Source: an uncultured Christensenella sp.
GTDB lineage: Bacteria; Bacillota; Clostridia; Christensenellales; DTU072
NCBI GenBank assembly: GCA_905210905.1
Contig: CAJLYQ010000016.1
Coordinates: forward strand, 1-31,759
Reading direction: 5' to 3'
DNA length: 31,759 nucleotides
Positions 15,727 through 23,053 of this stretch are shown here, piece by piece. Below the pieces are notes generated by a model. The model saw only the letters and a program-made list of their open reading frames with translations, was not told where the DNA came from and searched no databases. Each line of letters opens with the position of its first letter. Positions within the stretch are counted from its first letter, which is position 1. The translations under genes and the position numbers were made by a program.

Positions 15727-17391
15727 ATGGCAGAAACGACAATGACCGACACCACCTACGAGAAGAAAGAAGTGCCGATGACGGACGAGCCGAAAGCGGC
15801 GGACTCGGCGGCTAAGGAAATGGCTCTTAACGTTAGTTTGGACCAACTCTCCTACATTTGCGGATACTGCGGCAAAGTCAATGCGATTTCTTCGCCCAAC
15901 TGTGTTCGTTGCGGAAAGAGAAGACCCCGCAGCGAGTACGTAAACGCTATGAACAAACTCAAGAACGCCGAGTCGGTTAAAGCGCAGTACGTCGAAGAGC
16001 AGGCGAAACTTGCCGTTGACAGAAGAGAGGCTGCCGAACAGCAACTCGTAAGACTCGTCGAAAGCAGAGTTGCGGACGAAAAGGCGCAGATCGTAGCGCA
16101 GGAAGCGATAAAACTCGAACAGGAAAGAGAAGAAATCAAGCGCACCACGGCGCGCGACGCGGTACTCAGAATTATCGCGGCGGAAAGAGCGGCGGAAGAA
16201 AAAGTCAAAGTCGCCGAAGCGCGTGCGGAAGAGGCGATTGCCGGAAGAAGCAGAGAAACCGAAGAAAGAATCGCGTCCGAAAGAGAAAAAGTTCTTTACG
16301 CGGCGGCGAAACGGGTAGTCAGCGAAAGAGCGGGAATAGAAAACGCCGCCGAAGAAAGAATTGCGGCGGAAAGAAAGAACACAGAAAAGAAAGCGCAGGA
16401 AACCATAGATTTTGCGGTAGACGAAGCGGAAAAGAACGCGGCGAGAAGAGCGGTTCTTAAAATCGTCGCCGGCGAACAGGCAGCGGAAGACCGCGCGAGA
16501 ATAGAACGCGACGCGATTTCGAGAGCGGCGATGGACAGAGTTGCCGAAGAAAAAGAAATTGCGGAAATAAACGCGTATTCTAAATACAAAATCGAAAAAG
16601 AAGCGATCGAAAGAGCGGTCGACGAAAGAATTAAAGCGGAAAGGGAAATGCTCTACGGCAGACGCGGCGCGGCTACCGCTCCTTACGGACAGGCAGGCGG
16701 CGCGGTTCAACCCCTTACCATCGTTCCTTACGTCAATTCCAGACAACCCCTTTATCAATACGCTCCGAGCAAGACGATATACAAGTTCGTTCCGGACGAA
16801 CAGCCCGAACAACAACGCCCCGGACGCAAAGCGGTTCCGGCGCGCGTGCCTTCGTCCGCTCCCGTAAATGAGAAAAAGGAAAAGAAAGAGAAGAAAGGTT
16901 ACGGAGCGGTCAGAGCGTTGTCGGTGATAGCGTTGTTGCTTGCGGCGGTAGTGCTCGTGGTTTCTTTGGTTGACGTTGCGGCGCTCAGATACGTCGCCGA
17001 CTATAAAAACTTTGACGTAGTAACCGCGCTGTTCGTACAAAACGATTATTCGGCGTTTATTGCGGACAAGGGAATCGTAGGAATGCTTGCGCCGATAGGT
17101 ATTATTGTAGCGTGCGTAGGCGCGCTCGCGAGCGTGATATGCGCGATTGTCGGACTTATTACGGGCAAAGCGAAAGCGATATTCCCGATTTTGGCTGCGG
17201 TAGGAACCGTCGGAGCGATAGTCGCGGTAGTCGGTTTGATCGTGGGCAACGTGATTGCCGTTGCGGAAATTGCAAGTCTGATAGGACTTATCGTCCTCGT
17301 TGCGGCGTCGGTGCTTGCGCTTGTATTCGCCGCTATAGCGACGGCGATAACCGCGAAAAAGAAAAAGCAGGAAGAAGCGTTTCTCGGATAA
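15727..17391 (+). CDS. Zinc-ribbon, coiled-coil, four-helix membrane protein (cluster protein 1)
   Basis: I do not recognise this 554-residue protein as a named family. In order it has a zinc ribbon (C45, C48, C59, C62, followed by GKRRPRSEYVNAM), a long Ala/Glu/Arg-rich coiled coil (about 78-312), a proline motif QPLTIVPY with RQPLYQYAPS (about 328-348), a Lys-rich stretch, and four membrane helices (about 395-418, 453-479, 484-508, 515-543). After TM1 comes RYVADY (421-426), the hexapeptide shared with its neighbours. The coil contains an internal repeat: ARDAVLRIIAAERAAEEK (about 142-159) recurs as ARRAVLKIVAGEQAAEDR about 97 residues later. I place the start at ATG 15727, six bases after AAGGAG; an in-frame GTG at 15652 has no ribosome binding site. 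The cytoplasmic N-terminal part is predicted from the positive-inside rule. Confidence 0.88.
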   Translation: MAETTMTDTTYEKKEVPMTDEPKAADSAAKEMALNVSLDQLSYICGYCGKVNAISSPNCVRCGKRRPRSEYVNAMNKLKNAESVKAQYVEEQAKLAVDRREAAEQQLVRLVESRVADEKAQIVAQEAIKLEQEREEIKRTTARDAVLRIIAAERAAEEKVKVAEARAEEAIAGRSRETEERIASEREKVLYAAAKRVVSERAGIENAAEERIAAERKNTEKKAQETIDFAVDEAEKNAARRAVLKIVAGEQAAEDRARIERDAISRAAMDRVAEEKEIAEINAYSKYKIEKEAIERAVDERIKAEREMLYGRRGAATAPYGQAGGAVQPLTIVPYVNSRQPLYQYAPSKTIYKFVPDEQPEQQRPGRKAVPARVPSSAPVNEKKEKKEKKGYGAVRALSVIALLLAAVVLVVSLVDVAALRYVADYKNFDVVTALFVQNDYSAFIADKGIVGMLAPIGIIVACVGALASVICAIVGLITGKAKAIFPILAAVGTVGAIVAVVGLIVGNVIAVAEIASLIGLIVLVAASVLALVFAAIATAITAKKKKQEEAFLG

Positions 17392-17414
17392 TCGAAAACG
17401 AAAAACAGAAAACG

Positions 17415-17450
17415 CATCCGATAGGCGTTATGCCTGGGTCGGATGTTTTT
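17415..17450 (+). terminator. Hairpin between cluster genes 1 and 2, partial terminator
   Basis: CATCCGA (17415-17421) pairs with TCGGATG (17439-17445), with an inner AGGC/GCCT pair, and is followed by five T. It lies 23 bases after the first gene and 30 bases before the second. No good promoter follows it, so it may act as an attenuator that lowers expression of gene 2. Confidence 0.65.
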
Positions 17451-17480
17451 CAATTATAAAACGTACGATCGGAGAGTATT

Positions 17481-18338
17481 ATGGCAAAGAAAAAACAAGA
17501 ACCCGCGAAAGAACCCGTCGTGGTCGAAAAAACTCTGGAAGAAATGACCGACGCGGAATTCCTTGCAGGTATCGAGAAATGGGGTGCGCCTGCCTACAAC
17601 GATTATATGCACGCGCCGAGAATAAGCGAAACGCGCATAAACGGCTATCTTTCCGATACCGAAGTAGGGATACTCGCAAAGAATGCGAAAGTCAAGGTTG
17701 AAGAACCCGAATCCGAAGTTAAAGAAACCCAAAACGTATGTGTAAAAGCAAAAAGACACACCAAAAAACGTGCGCTTTTGCTCGTCGTGATAATGATTCT
17801 GACGCTTGCGTTTATGGTAGGTACGGTACTCGGAGTGCTTAAAGTCGCGCCCGTGTCCGATTACTTTAACGTTTACGGCGGAGAAAACGGCGGAACGGGA
17901 ATAATCGATCCCGTCGTGTCGATGATATTGCATCTTACCAAAGGAAGCGGCGATTATACCTTCGTCGAATACTTCGGAAACGCGGGAGAAGGGCTGTCGG
18001 CGGTGCCTGTTTATTCGGTTGCTTGCGCGATAATTTTGTATCTCGTCTGCATAATCGTTATGTTCGTCAAGAGCGTGTTTGCCACGTTTGAAAAACGCAA
18101 CGTATGCGGTTATTACAAAAAACGCACTTTCGGTTATATCTCGATCGTGGCGTTGCTTTGCGCGGTCGTATGCGTGGTCGGCGGACTGTACGTTACGGGC
18201 GGCGCGATAACGGATATACTCGATTTTCTCACGCCGAACAAACTTCCCGTAGGGGCAGGTTACGGTCTGTACGTTATGCTCGGACTGCCGATCGTGACGC
18301 TTATTATGAGCAGTTTTGCTTACGGAAAGAAAAAATAA
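17481..18338 (+). CDS. Four-helix membrane protein (cluster protein 2)
   Basis: This is an unrecognised 285-residue protein. It has a soluble, charged N-terminal part (1-95) followed by four membrane helices (about 98-122, 176-198, 217-240, 258-281) and a KKK end. NVCVK lies just before TM1, and DYFNVY (127-132) just after it. The IIDPVVSMI segment in the first outer loop and AGYGLYVMLGLPIVTLI in TM4 align with the proteins at 18605 and 20101, so the three are paralogues. GGAGAG lies 7 bases before the ATG. It is the last gene before a strong terminator and is probably read from the 15585 promoter. Confidence 0.87.
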   Translation: MAKKKQEPAKEPVVVEKTLEEMTDAEFLAGIEKWGAPAYNDYMHAPRISETRINGYLSDTEVGILAKNAKVKVEEPESEVKETQNVCVKAKRHTKKRALLLVVIMILTLAFMVGTVLGVLKVAPVSDYFNVYGGENGGTGIIDPVVSMILHLTKGSGDYTFVEYFGNAGEGLSAVPVYSVACAIILYLVCIIVMFVKSVFATFEKRNVCGYYKKRTFGYISIVALLCAVVCVVGGLYVTGGAITDILDFLTPNKLPVGAGYGLYVMLGLPIVTLIMSSFAYGKKK

Positions 18339-18365
18339 ACCGAAATAATCGGAAAAACTCGACTT

Positions 18366-18404
18366 AATCGCGCGGAAAAAACTTTTTTCGCGCGATTTTT
18401 TTTT
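18366..18404 (+). terminator. Intrinsic terminator after cluster gene 2
   Basis: AATCGCGCG and CGCGCGATT pair, with an inner A6/T6 extension, and are followed by a run of T. It ends the first transcription unit of the cluster. The stretch 18405-18520 shows no gene. Confidence 0.9.
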
Positions 18405-18520
18405 ACGAAAGCGGCGGCGGCCGATCGAAGGGGGAGAAAGTGCTTCGGTTAAAGCGTCGGGCGAATGGAAAAATTTTTCTTTTTTTTCTCAAAAAAAATG
18501 CTTTTTTTACATTTTAACTA

Positions 18521-18549
18521 TTGATATTTTTGCGGTGCTATGATAGAAT
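18521..18549 (+). promoter_or_regulatory. Promoter of the second cluster operon
   Basis: TTGATA (18521-18526) and TAGAAT (18544-18549) are separated by 17 bases. Downstream an AT-rich inverted repeat ATAGTAT (18558-18564) / ATACTAT (18576-18582) lies in the 5' leader and could be an operator or an mRNA hairpin. Confidence 0.75.
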
Positions 18550-18604
18550 ATTACCGTATAGTATTCTAATATTTTATACTATAAATATTATTTAGGTGGC
18601 TGAT

Positions 18605-19747
18605 ATGGCGTACAAGGGGACGGGTTCCGTCGATAAGAAACATATGCAGGAAATCGAAAGGCGCAAAGCAAGAAAAGAGCGTCGCGCTATGTTGTCCGAG
18701 CGTAAATCGGCGGCTATGTCCAACTCTCGCGAACTCGCAAGATTGAGAGCCGGTTACGGAATTGAAGAAGATTACGGTTATGAAGAAAACGCGTCCGGAT
18801 ATCGCGCGCCGGGATACGATATGCCTGAAGTGGACAATCGTTTTGCCACCGATATGCGCAAAATGAAATTCTGCAGAAAGCCGATCGGCTTTTTGATGAA
18901 TATAATCTTTCTCGTAGCGATCGCGCTCGTGGTGCTTTCGTTTATCCCCGGACTGAACGTGGCGGTGCTCGATCAGTACACGGCGTTGTATTCCGAAAGC
19001 GAAGCGAAACAGCAACAAACGACCGACGACGAATCCGGCGCGAACGAAGACGGCGAAGAAAACGGCGAAAAGGAAAATCCGAGTAACGCCGACGACGCTG
19101 CCGGAGGAGAAACCGTGGGTACGGGTTCGGAAACGGAAGGCGGCGAAACGACCGAAGACGGAACGACTGCGCCGAGCGCGACTTATTACAAGTTCAGCGA
19201 TCCGGTTTACGGTTGGATTAAGTACATAGCCGGGTTGTTTGAAAAAGATTTTTCCATAGGCGAATCACCGTGGTACGACGGACAGATAGCGAAAGTTAAG
19301 GACGCCGGTATGGAAGACAAGATTTCCGCGATACTTATTCAGGCGTTCCCGCCGGCGATAATACTCTACGTTATATTCGCGCTTGCGCTTACGATAAAGA
19401 CCTTTATCTGTTGGGCGTCGGGCGACAGAAGAATATATCGCCACACGTCGATAGAATGTCTGATAATGATACTCCTTGCGGCGCTCGTGCTGTTCGGCGG
19501 ATACGCTACGACGGTGGGCGTAACCGGCAAGATGGATTTCGGCGGTATACTTAACTACGTGATCGGCGGAATAACCGGAACGGGCGGATTTACCGCAGGG
19601 TACGGAATGATAATTATGCTCGGACTGCCGCTTATCGGACTTATACTTTCTTTCTTCCTTCTTGAAAAGAAACTGAGAAGCAGAGAGATAACGCAACCCG
19701 TGATAATGTACGAGTACAAAGGACAGGCAAGCGGAAAGAGAAGATAA
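18605..19747 (+). CDS. Four-helix membrane protein with acidic outer insert (cluster protein 3)
   Basis: This is an unrecognised 380-residue protein. A very basic, helix-prone N-terminus (about 10-50, many Arg/Lys/Glu) is followed by KMKFCRKP just before TM1 (about 95-117) and by QYTALY (124-129) just after it. A low-complexity Glu/Gly/Thr/Asn insert (about 131-195) is predicted to face outward. TM2-TM4 lie at about 245-269, 284-305 and 330-353. The insert is followed by FSDPVYGWI, matching the DPV segment of proteins 2 and 5, and TM4 has AGYGMIIMLGLPLIGLI. The start is ATG 18605, five bases after AGGTGG; the GTG at 18596 is part of that binding site. It is the first gene of the operon that runs to acpP. 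Confidence 0.87.
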   Translation: MAYKGTGSVDKKHMQEIERRKARKERRAMLSERKSAAMSNSRELARLRAGYGIEEDYGYEENASGYRAPGYDMPEVDNRFATDMRKMKFCRKPIGFLMNIIFLVAIALVVLSFIPGLNVAVLDQYTALYSESEAKQQQTTDDESGANEDGEENGEKENPSNADDAAGGETVGTGSETEGGETTEDGTTAPSATYYKFSDPVYGWIKYIAGLFEKDFSIGESPWYDGQIAKVKDAGMEDKISAILIQAFPPAIILYVIFALALTIKTFICWASGDRRIYRHTSIECLIMILLAALVLFGGYATTVGVTGKMDFGGILNYVIGGITGTGGFTAGYGMIIMLGLPLIGLILSFFLLEKKLRSREITQPVIMYEYKGQASGKRR

Positions 19748-19785
19748 AAAACAGTTTTTGACGTAACGGGAGGATTGAGAAAAAA

Positions 19786-20076
19786 ATGACGAGAAGAAAA
19801 AGAAGAGAACTTGAAGAACAGGCTCGTTTGGAAGAAGAGAGAAAAGCCGCCGAAGAAAAGAGCGGCGCGCAGGAAAGCGTTTATTATCCCGGAATTGCGT
19901 TCGGATCGTTAAACAACTGTGCGTTGCCTGTTTGCAACAAGCAAATGAACGCGGTTCAACTTCCCCCGATTATACAGCCCATTTCCTTGATACCTTTTAT
20001 GCAGGGCGGCGTTGCGGAAACGGCGAAGAAAGACGATTTCGACGACGACTTCGACGATTTTGACGATTGGGACTAA
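19786..20076 (+). CDS. Small soluble protein with proline motif and Asp-rich tail (cluster protein 4)
   Basis: This is an unrecognised 96-residue protein with no membrane helix. It has a basic/acidic helical N-terminus (RRKRRELEEQARLEEERKAA), a middle part with VQLPPIIQPISLIPF (57-71), and a tail made almost only of Asp and Phe (KKDDFDDDFDDFDDWD). The middle aligns with residues about 53-94 of the protein at 23054: AQESV, then N and A-P positions, then VQLPPI-QPI and P-aromatic. It looks like the cytoplasmic module of that protein without its membrane anchor. GGGAGG lies 12 bases before the ATG. Confidence 0.82.
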   Translation: MTRRKRRELEEQARLEEERKAAEEKSGAQESVYYPGIAFGSLNNCALPVCNKQMNAVQLPPIIQPISLIPFMQGGVAETAKKDDFDDDFDDFDDWD

Positions 20077-20100
20077 GACTGAGATAGGAGAGAACAGAAA

Positions 20101-20991
20101 ATGGCAGGTGTAAAAAGAACCGAAGGGGCGGTTTCCGGAGAGAGCGGAGTACCGGTAAGTCCGGCGGAAAATCAGTACAACAGATACAATATGACTTTGC
20201 CGCAAAGTTTTTCGGTGTATAACGACGAAGGAAGCGTGATTTATCGCGGAGAAGTCGAACAGATAGCGAACAAACTCAGAGCGGAGATTTTCGGAGAAGA
20301 GAAAGCGGTAAAAGCCGAAGAACCGAAACCCGGAGAAACCGAAAAACCGAAAAAAGCGAAGAAAGAGAAAAAGAGCAAGGTGTGCGTAAAGAAGAGAGCG
20401 TTCTTCTTCGTAATTCCGCTTATCCTTGCGGTTGCGATTATTGCCGTTGCCGTAATGGGAATTTTCGACCTTTCTTTCGCGAAGTACTTATCCATATATA
20501 ATTATAAGTACACGGCGGAACGCAGTTTCGCGATGCTCGACCCGGTGCTTAGTTTTATTTCGACGAAGTTCGGAATAAGTTTCGGCGATACGATTACTGC
20601 GGAATTCTTTAACGTGTACACGATTTCGACGGGAGAATTTTTGCCTGCGTTTATCGGATACGCTCTGCCGATAAGCATTGCGTTGTACGTCGTGTTCGCA
20701 CTCGTTACGGTTATCGTATCCATAGCGGGACTTGCGGGAAAGAAGAGAGAAGACGGAACGTATGCAAGAGCGAAACTCGGATTTTTGTCGATCGTGATGT
20801 TCGGTTGCGCGCTTATCGCCACGTTTGCCGGAATGTACGTTGCCGGATGCGGAATGAACAGTTTCGTAAACTTCATTTCGGGGAAAGGCGAATTTTTCGC
20901 AGGGTACGTACTTTACGCGATGATAGCCGTTCCGGTAATTACGTTTATCTGCACGTGCGTTGCGTATAAGAAAGAAAAGAAGGCAGAGTAA
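20101..20991 (+). CDS. Four-helix membrane protein (cluster protein 5)
   Basis: This unrecognised 296-residue protein is the closest relative of proteins 2 and 3. A soluble N-terminus (1-95) contains a YNDEGSVIYRGEVEQIANKLRAE segment and a Lys-rich linker ending KVCVKKRA, then TM1 (about 99-122), KYLSIY (128-133), AMLDPVLSFI, TM2 (about 183-211, YALPISIALYVVFAL), a KKRED loop, TM3 (about 227-251), and TM4 (about 266-289, AGYVLYAMIAVPVITFI). The C-terminus is a Lys-rich tail. AGGAGA lies upstream of the ATG. It follows protein 4 by 24 bases and precedes protein 6 by six, so all are read together. Confidence 0.87.
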   Translation: MAGVKRTEGAVSGESGVPVSPAENQYNRYNMTLPQSFSVYNDEGSVIYRGEVEQIANKLRAEIFGEEKAVKAEEPKPGETEKPKKAKKEKKSKVCVKKRAFFFVIPLILAVAIIAVAVMGIFDLSFAKYLSIYNYKYTAERSFAMLDPVLSFISTKFGISFGDTITAEFFNVYTISTGEFLPAFIGYALPISIALYVVFALVTVIVSIAGLAGKKREDGTYARAKLGFLSIVMFGCALIATFAGMYVAGCGMNSFVNFISGKGEFFAGYVLYAMIAVPVITFICTCVAYKKEKKAE

Positions 20992-20997
20992 AGAAAA

Positions 20998-21657
20998 ATG
21001 GGCGACAACGGAATGGATAATTTCGAAGAATTCAAACGGATAGACGGGTTTATCTCTTACGAAGATTACCTTGCTCTGCCGCAATTCCGGAGTTACGTTG
21101 CCGAAAAAAATATTACGCTTCCCGACCGTATAAGCGGCGGAAAGGCGGTTGCGGAAAAAGCGGAAGCGGCCGCAACGACCGTAGAGGCGAAGAAAGAAAA
21201 GAAAATCAACGTCGGTGCGATAATAACTGCCGTGTTTGCGTTATTGTTTACCGCGTGGGTAGCGGCAGGATGTTTTATAAAAACCGACGTCGGCGCGGCG
21301 AGATTGTTCGCTTTGTACGACGGAAACAATCTTGTCGAGTTGTGTAAAAAACTTTTCGGCGGAGAGTATGCGGAAGCGAAAGCCGTTATCGCTGCGGTTG
21401 CATGCCTCGTCGGAGTGGTTTTTACGGTAGGTTTCGGAGTAATCGGAGCGCTTTGCCGAGTTAACAAACGAGGCGTGGGGGTTGCGGTTATTATAGGAAC
21501 GTTCCTTGCGTTTGCGTTTCTTGCCGCGTCTGCGGCGATAGGAATGGCGGACGTAGTGTCGACGCCTATGGGAGCGGTAGTGCCGATTGCGGCGATATCT
21601 TTCCTGTCGGCGGTCGTGTCGGGTAGCGGAAAAGACGGAAGTAAGGAGAAACGATAA
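20998..21657 (+). CDS. Four-helix membrane protein (cluster protein 6)
   Basis: This is an unrecognised 219-residue protein. It has a short soluble part with FEEFKRIDGFISYEDYLALPQFRSY, a linker, then four membrane helices (about 70-92, 129-153, 160-183, 189-208) and a basic end. RLFALY (102-107) after TM1 matches the hexapeptide of its neighbours, but the rest is more diverged and the AGY helix is absent. Only six bases separate it from protein 5, and no clear ribosome binding site precedes ATG 20998, so it may rely on translational coupling; ATG 21013 is an alternative start. Confidence 0.83.
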   Translation: MGDNGMDNFEEFKRIDGFISYEDYLALPQFRSYVAEKNITLPDRISGGKAVAEKAEAAATTVEAKKEKKINVGAIITAVFALLFTAWVAAGCFIKTDVGAARLFALYDGNNLVELCKKLFGGEYAEAKAVIAAVACLVGVVFTVGFGVIGALCRVNKRGVGVAVIIGTFLAFAFLAASAAIGMADVVSTPMGAVVPIAAISFLSAVVSGSGKDGSKEKR

Positions 21658-21665
21658 GCGGTATT

Positions 21666-22505
21666 ATGGAAACGAAAAAGATAAACTACATTAACTGGTG
21701 GAAACAAACCCCTTCCGACGGAAAAGCGGCGGAACCGAATACGCAAAGCGAACAGTTTGTACCGACGCAACAGGGCGGAACGGGTACGCCGTTTATTCAA
21801 CCGTTGGTGGTGGTGCCGTATCTTTCGGCGGACCAACCGATGTACCATTACGATCCGAGCGCGACTGCGCAGGCGGAGCCGGAACACGACGCTCAGTACT
21901 ACGAAGATTTGTTTGACGACGAAGAGTCGTACGCGCTTCCGGATGGAACGCAGCAAATAGCAAAAAGGGAGAAAAAGGCGCCCGTAAAGGGCGGTGCGGT
22001 ATCCGAAAAAGCGGTTACCGAAAGAAAGGAGGGAGCAAAAATGAGAAGAAGAGCCAACGGTAACGCGATAGTTACGTTTATACTCGGGCTGGTATACGTC
22101 GCTATGGCGTTTGACCTTACCAAACTGATAAGCACGTTCAATTACAACGTTTTGTACGATGGAAAGGTTGCGTTTAACGTAATCGAAGAACTTGTGAAGA
22201 GCATTATCGACAAGAGTTTCGTTTTTGCCGTAGATACCACGTTTTTGCCGATACTCGTTACGGCGGGCGCGCTGTTTACCGCGATTACCTTACTGTTTTC
22301 GCTGTTCACGGTAGCGGCGAGAACGAACGTTTTCGTCAAAGTTATCGCGACGCTTGCGTTTTTGCTTAACGCGGGAGCGGCGGTAGTTGCGTTCGTGGTG
22401 AACAAAGTTCCGTTCGAAACGTACGGTTTGGTAATCTTCGTGGGAATATCTTTCCTGATGTTCTTGTTTACGATAGTTGCGAAAGGAAAGAGAAGACGCA
22501 GATAA
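21666..22505 (+). CDS. Four-helix membrane protein with proline motif (cluster protein 7)
   Basis: This is an unrecognised 279-residue protein. The cytoplasmic N-terminus carries FIQPLVVVPY with DQPMYHYDPS (about 43-65), an acidic stretch (EDLFDDEESY), then a basic linker. Four membrane helices follow (about 132-151, 191-216, 223-246, 250-271), with NYNVLY (159-164) after TM1 and KGKRRRR at the end. The start ATG 21666 has only a distant AAGGAG about 17 bases upstream, whereas ATG 22041 inside the frame has an excellent ribosome binding site (see separate entry), so a shorter 154-residue form lacking the proline motif may also be made. Confidence 0.85.
   Translation: METKKINYINWWKQTPSDGKAAEPNTQSEQFVPTQQGGTGTPFIQPLVVVPYLSADQPMYHYDPSATAQAEPEHDAQYYEDLFDDEESYALPDGTQQIAKREKKAPVKGGAVSEKAVTERKEGAKMRRRANGNAIVTFILGLVYVAMAFDLTKLISTFNYNVLYDGKVAFNVIEELVKSIIDKSFVFAVDTTFLPILVTAGALFTAITLLFSLFTVAARTNVFVKVIATLAFLLNAGAAVVAFVVNKVPFETYGLVIFVGISFLMFLFTIVAKGKRRRR
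22026..22043 (+). promoter_or_regulatory. Internal in-frame ribosome binding site and start in cluster protein 7
   Basis: AAGGAGGG (22026-22033) lies 7 bases before an in-frame ATG at 22041 (residue M126), immediately before TM1. A product from here would be 154 residues, the four helices only. The codons for RKEG generate the same bases, so chance is possible. Confidence 0.45.
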
Positions 22506-22553
22506 AAAGCGTTTTCGATAAAGATAAAGAAAACATAGATAACAGGAGTGGTT

Positions 22554-23036
22554 ATGGACAAGAAACTTAAAAGGGCGTTAAAGACGGGCGTGGACGAAGA
22601 AAACAACGCGTTGCATTATTATTGTCCGCAATGCGGCTGGGATATTTCTCTTATGCACAAACGTTGTCCGAAGTGCGGAGCGAAGCGGCCGCGCGACGCT
22701 TATATGAGAGCGATGGAAGTACGGGACGCGGCGGGAATGCCGAAAGAAGAAAGCCCGAGAGTTTACGTTGACAGAAGCGCAGGAAAAATTCCCGCGCCGA
22801 AAGCGCCGTGTTATGCGTCCGAGGGCGTGGACGAACTTGTTCGTTCCTGCTATGCTACCGACGCTATGGCGCAACTGGGAATACCGAAGTACTACCAAAG
22901 CGACGAGTACGGCAGAATTTACGAAACGCCGGTTTGCTACAAGCCGATAGCGAACGGACCCGTTCCCATTCCGAAGCCGACGAAATCGATACAAACCGAA
23001 GCGATAACCGTACCGCTTAATATTACACAGAAATAA
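22554..23036 (+). CDS. Soluble zinc-ribbon protein (cluster protein 8)
   Basis: This is an unrecognised 160-residue protein without a membrane helix. Its zinc ribbon (C24, C27, C38, C41; YYCPQCG then RCPKCGAKRPRDAYMRAM) is clearly related to that of protein 1 (YICGYCG then NCVRCGKRRPRSEYVNAM), sharing the RPR-x-x-Y-x-x-AM extension. The remainder is Pro/Tyr-rich and unstructured-looking, ending TEAITVPLNITQK. The start is ATG 22554, five bases after AGGAG; GTG 22548 overlaps that site. It lies between two proline-motif membrane proteins, 17 bases before the next gene. A role as an adaptor that meets protein 1 or the proline motifs is inference. Confidence 0.85.
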   Translation: MDKKLKRALKTGVDEENNALHYYCPQCGWDISLMHKRCPKCGAKRPRDAYMRAMEVRDAAGMPKEESPRVYVDRSAGKIPAPKAPCYASEGVDELVRSCYATDAMAQLGIPKYYQSDEYGRIYETPVCYKPIANGPVPIPKPTKSIQTEAITVPLNITQK

Positions 23037-23053
23037 AATCAGGAGAGAATATT

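Noticed and set aside
15403..17040. 545-residue minus-strand open frame opposite cluster gene 1
   Set aside because: It is rich in Phe/Arg/Ser as expected for the complement of an Ala/Glu/Arg-rich coiled coil, spans the promoter of the real gene and has no ribosome binding site.
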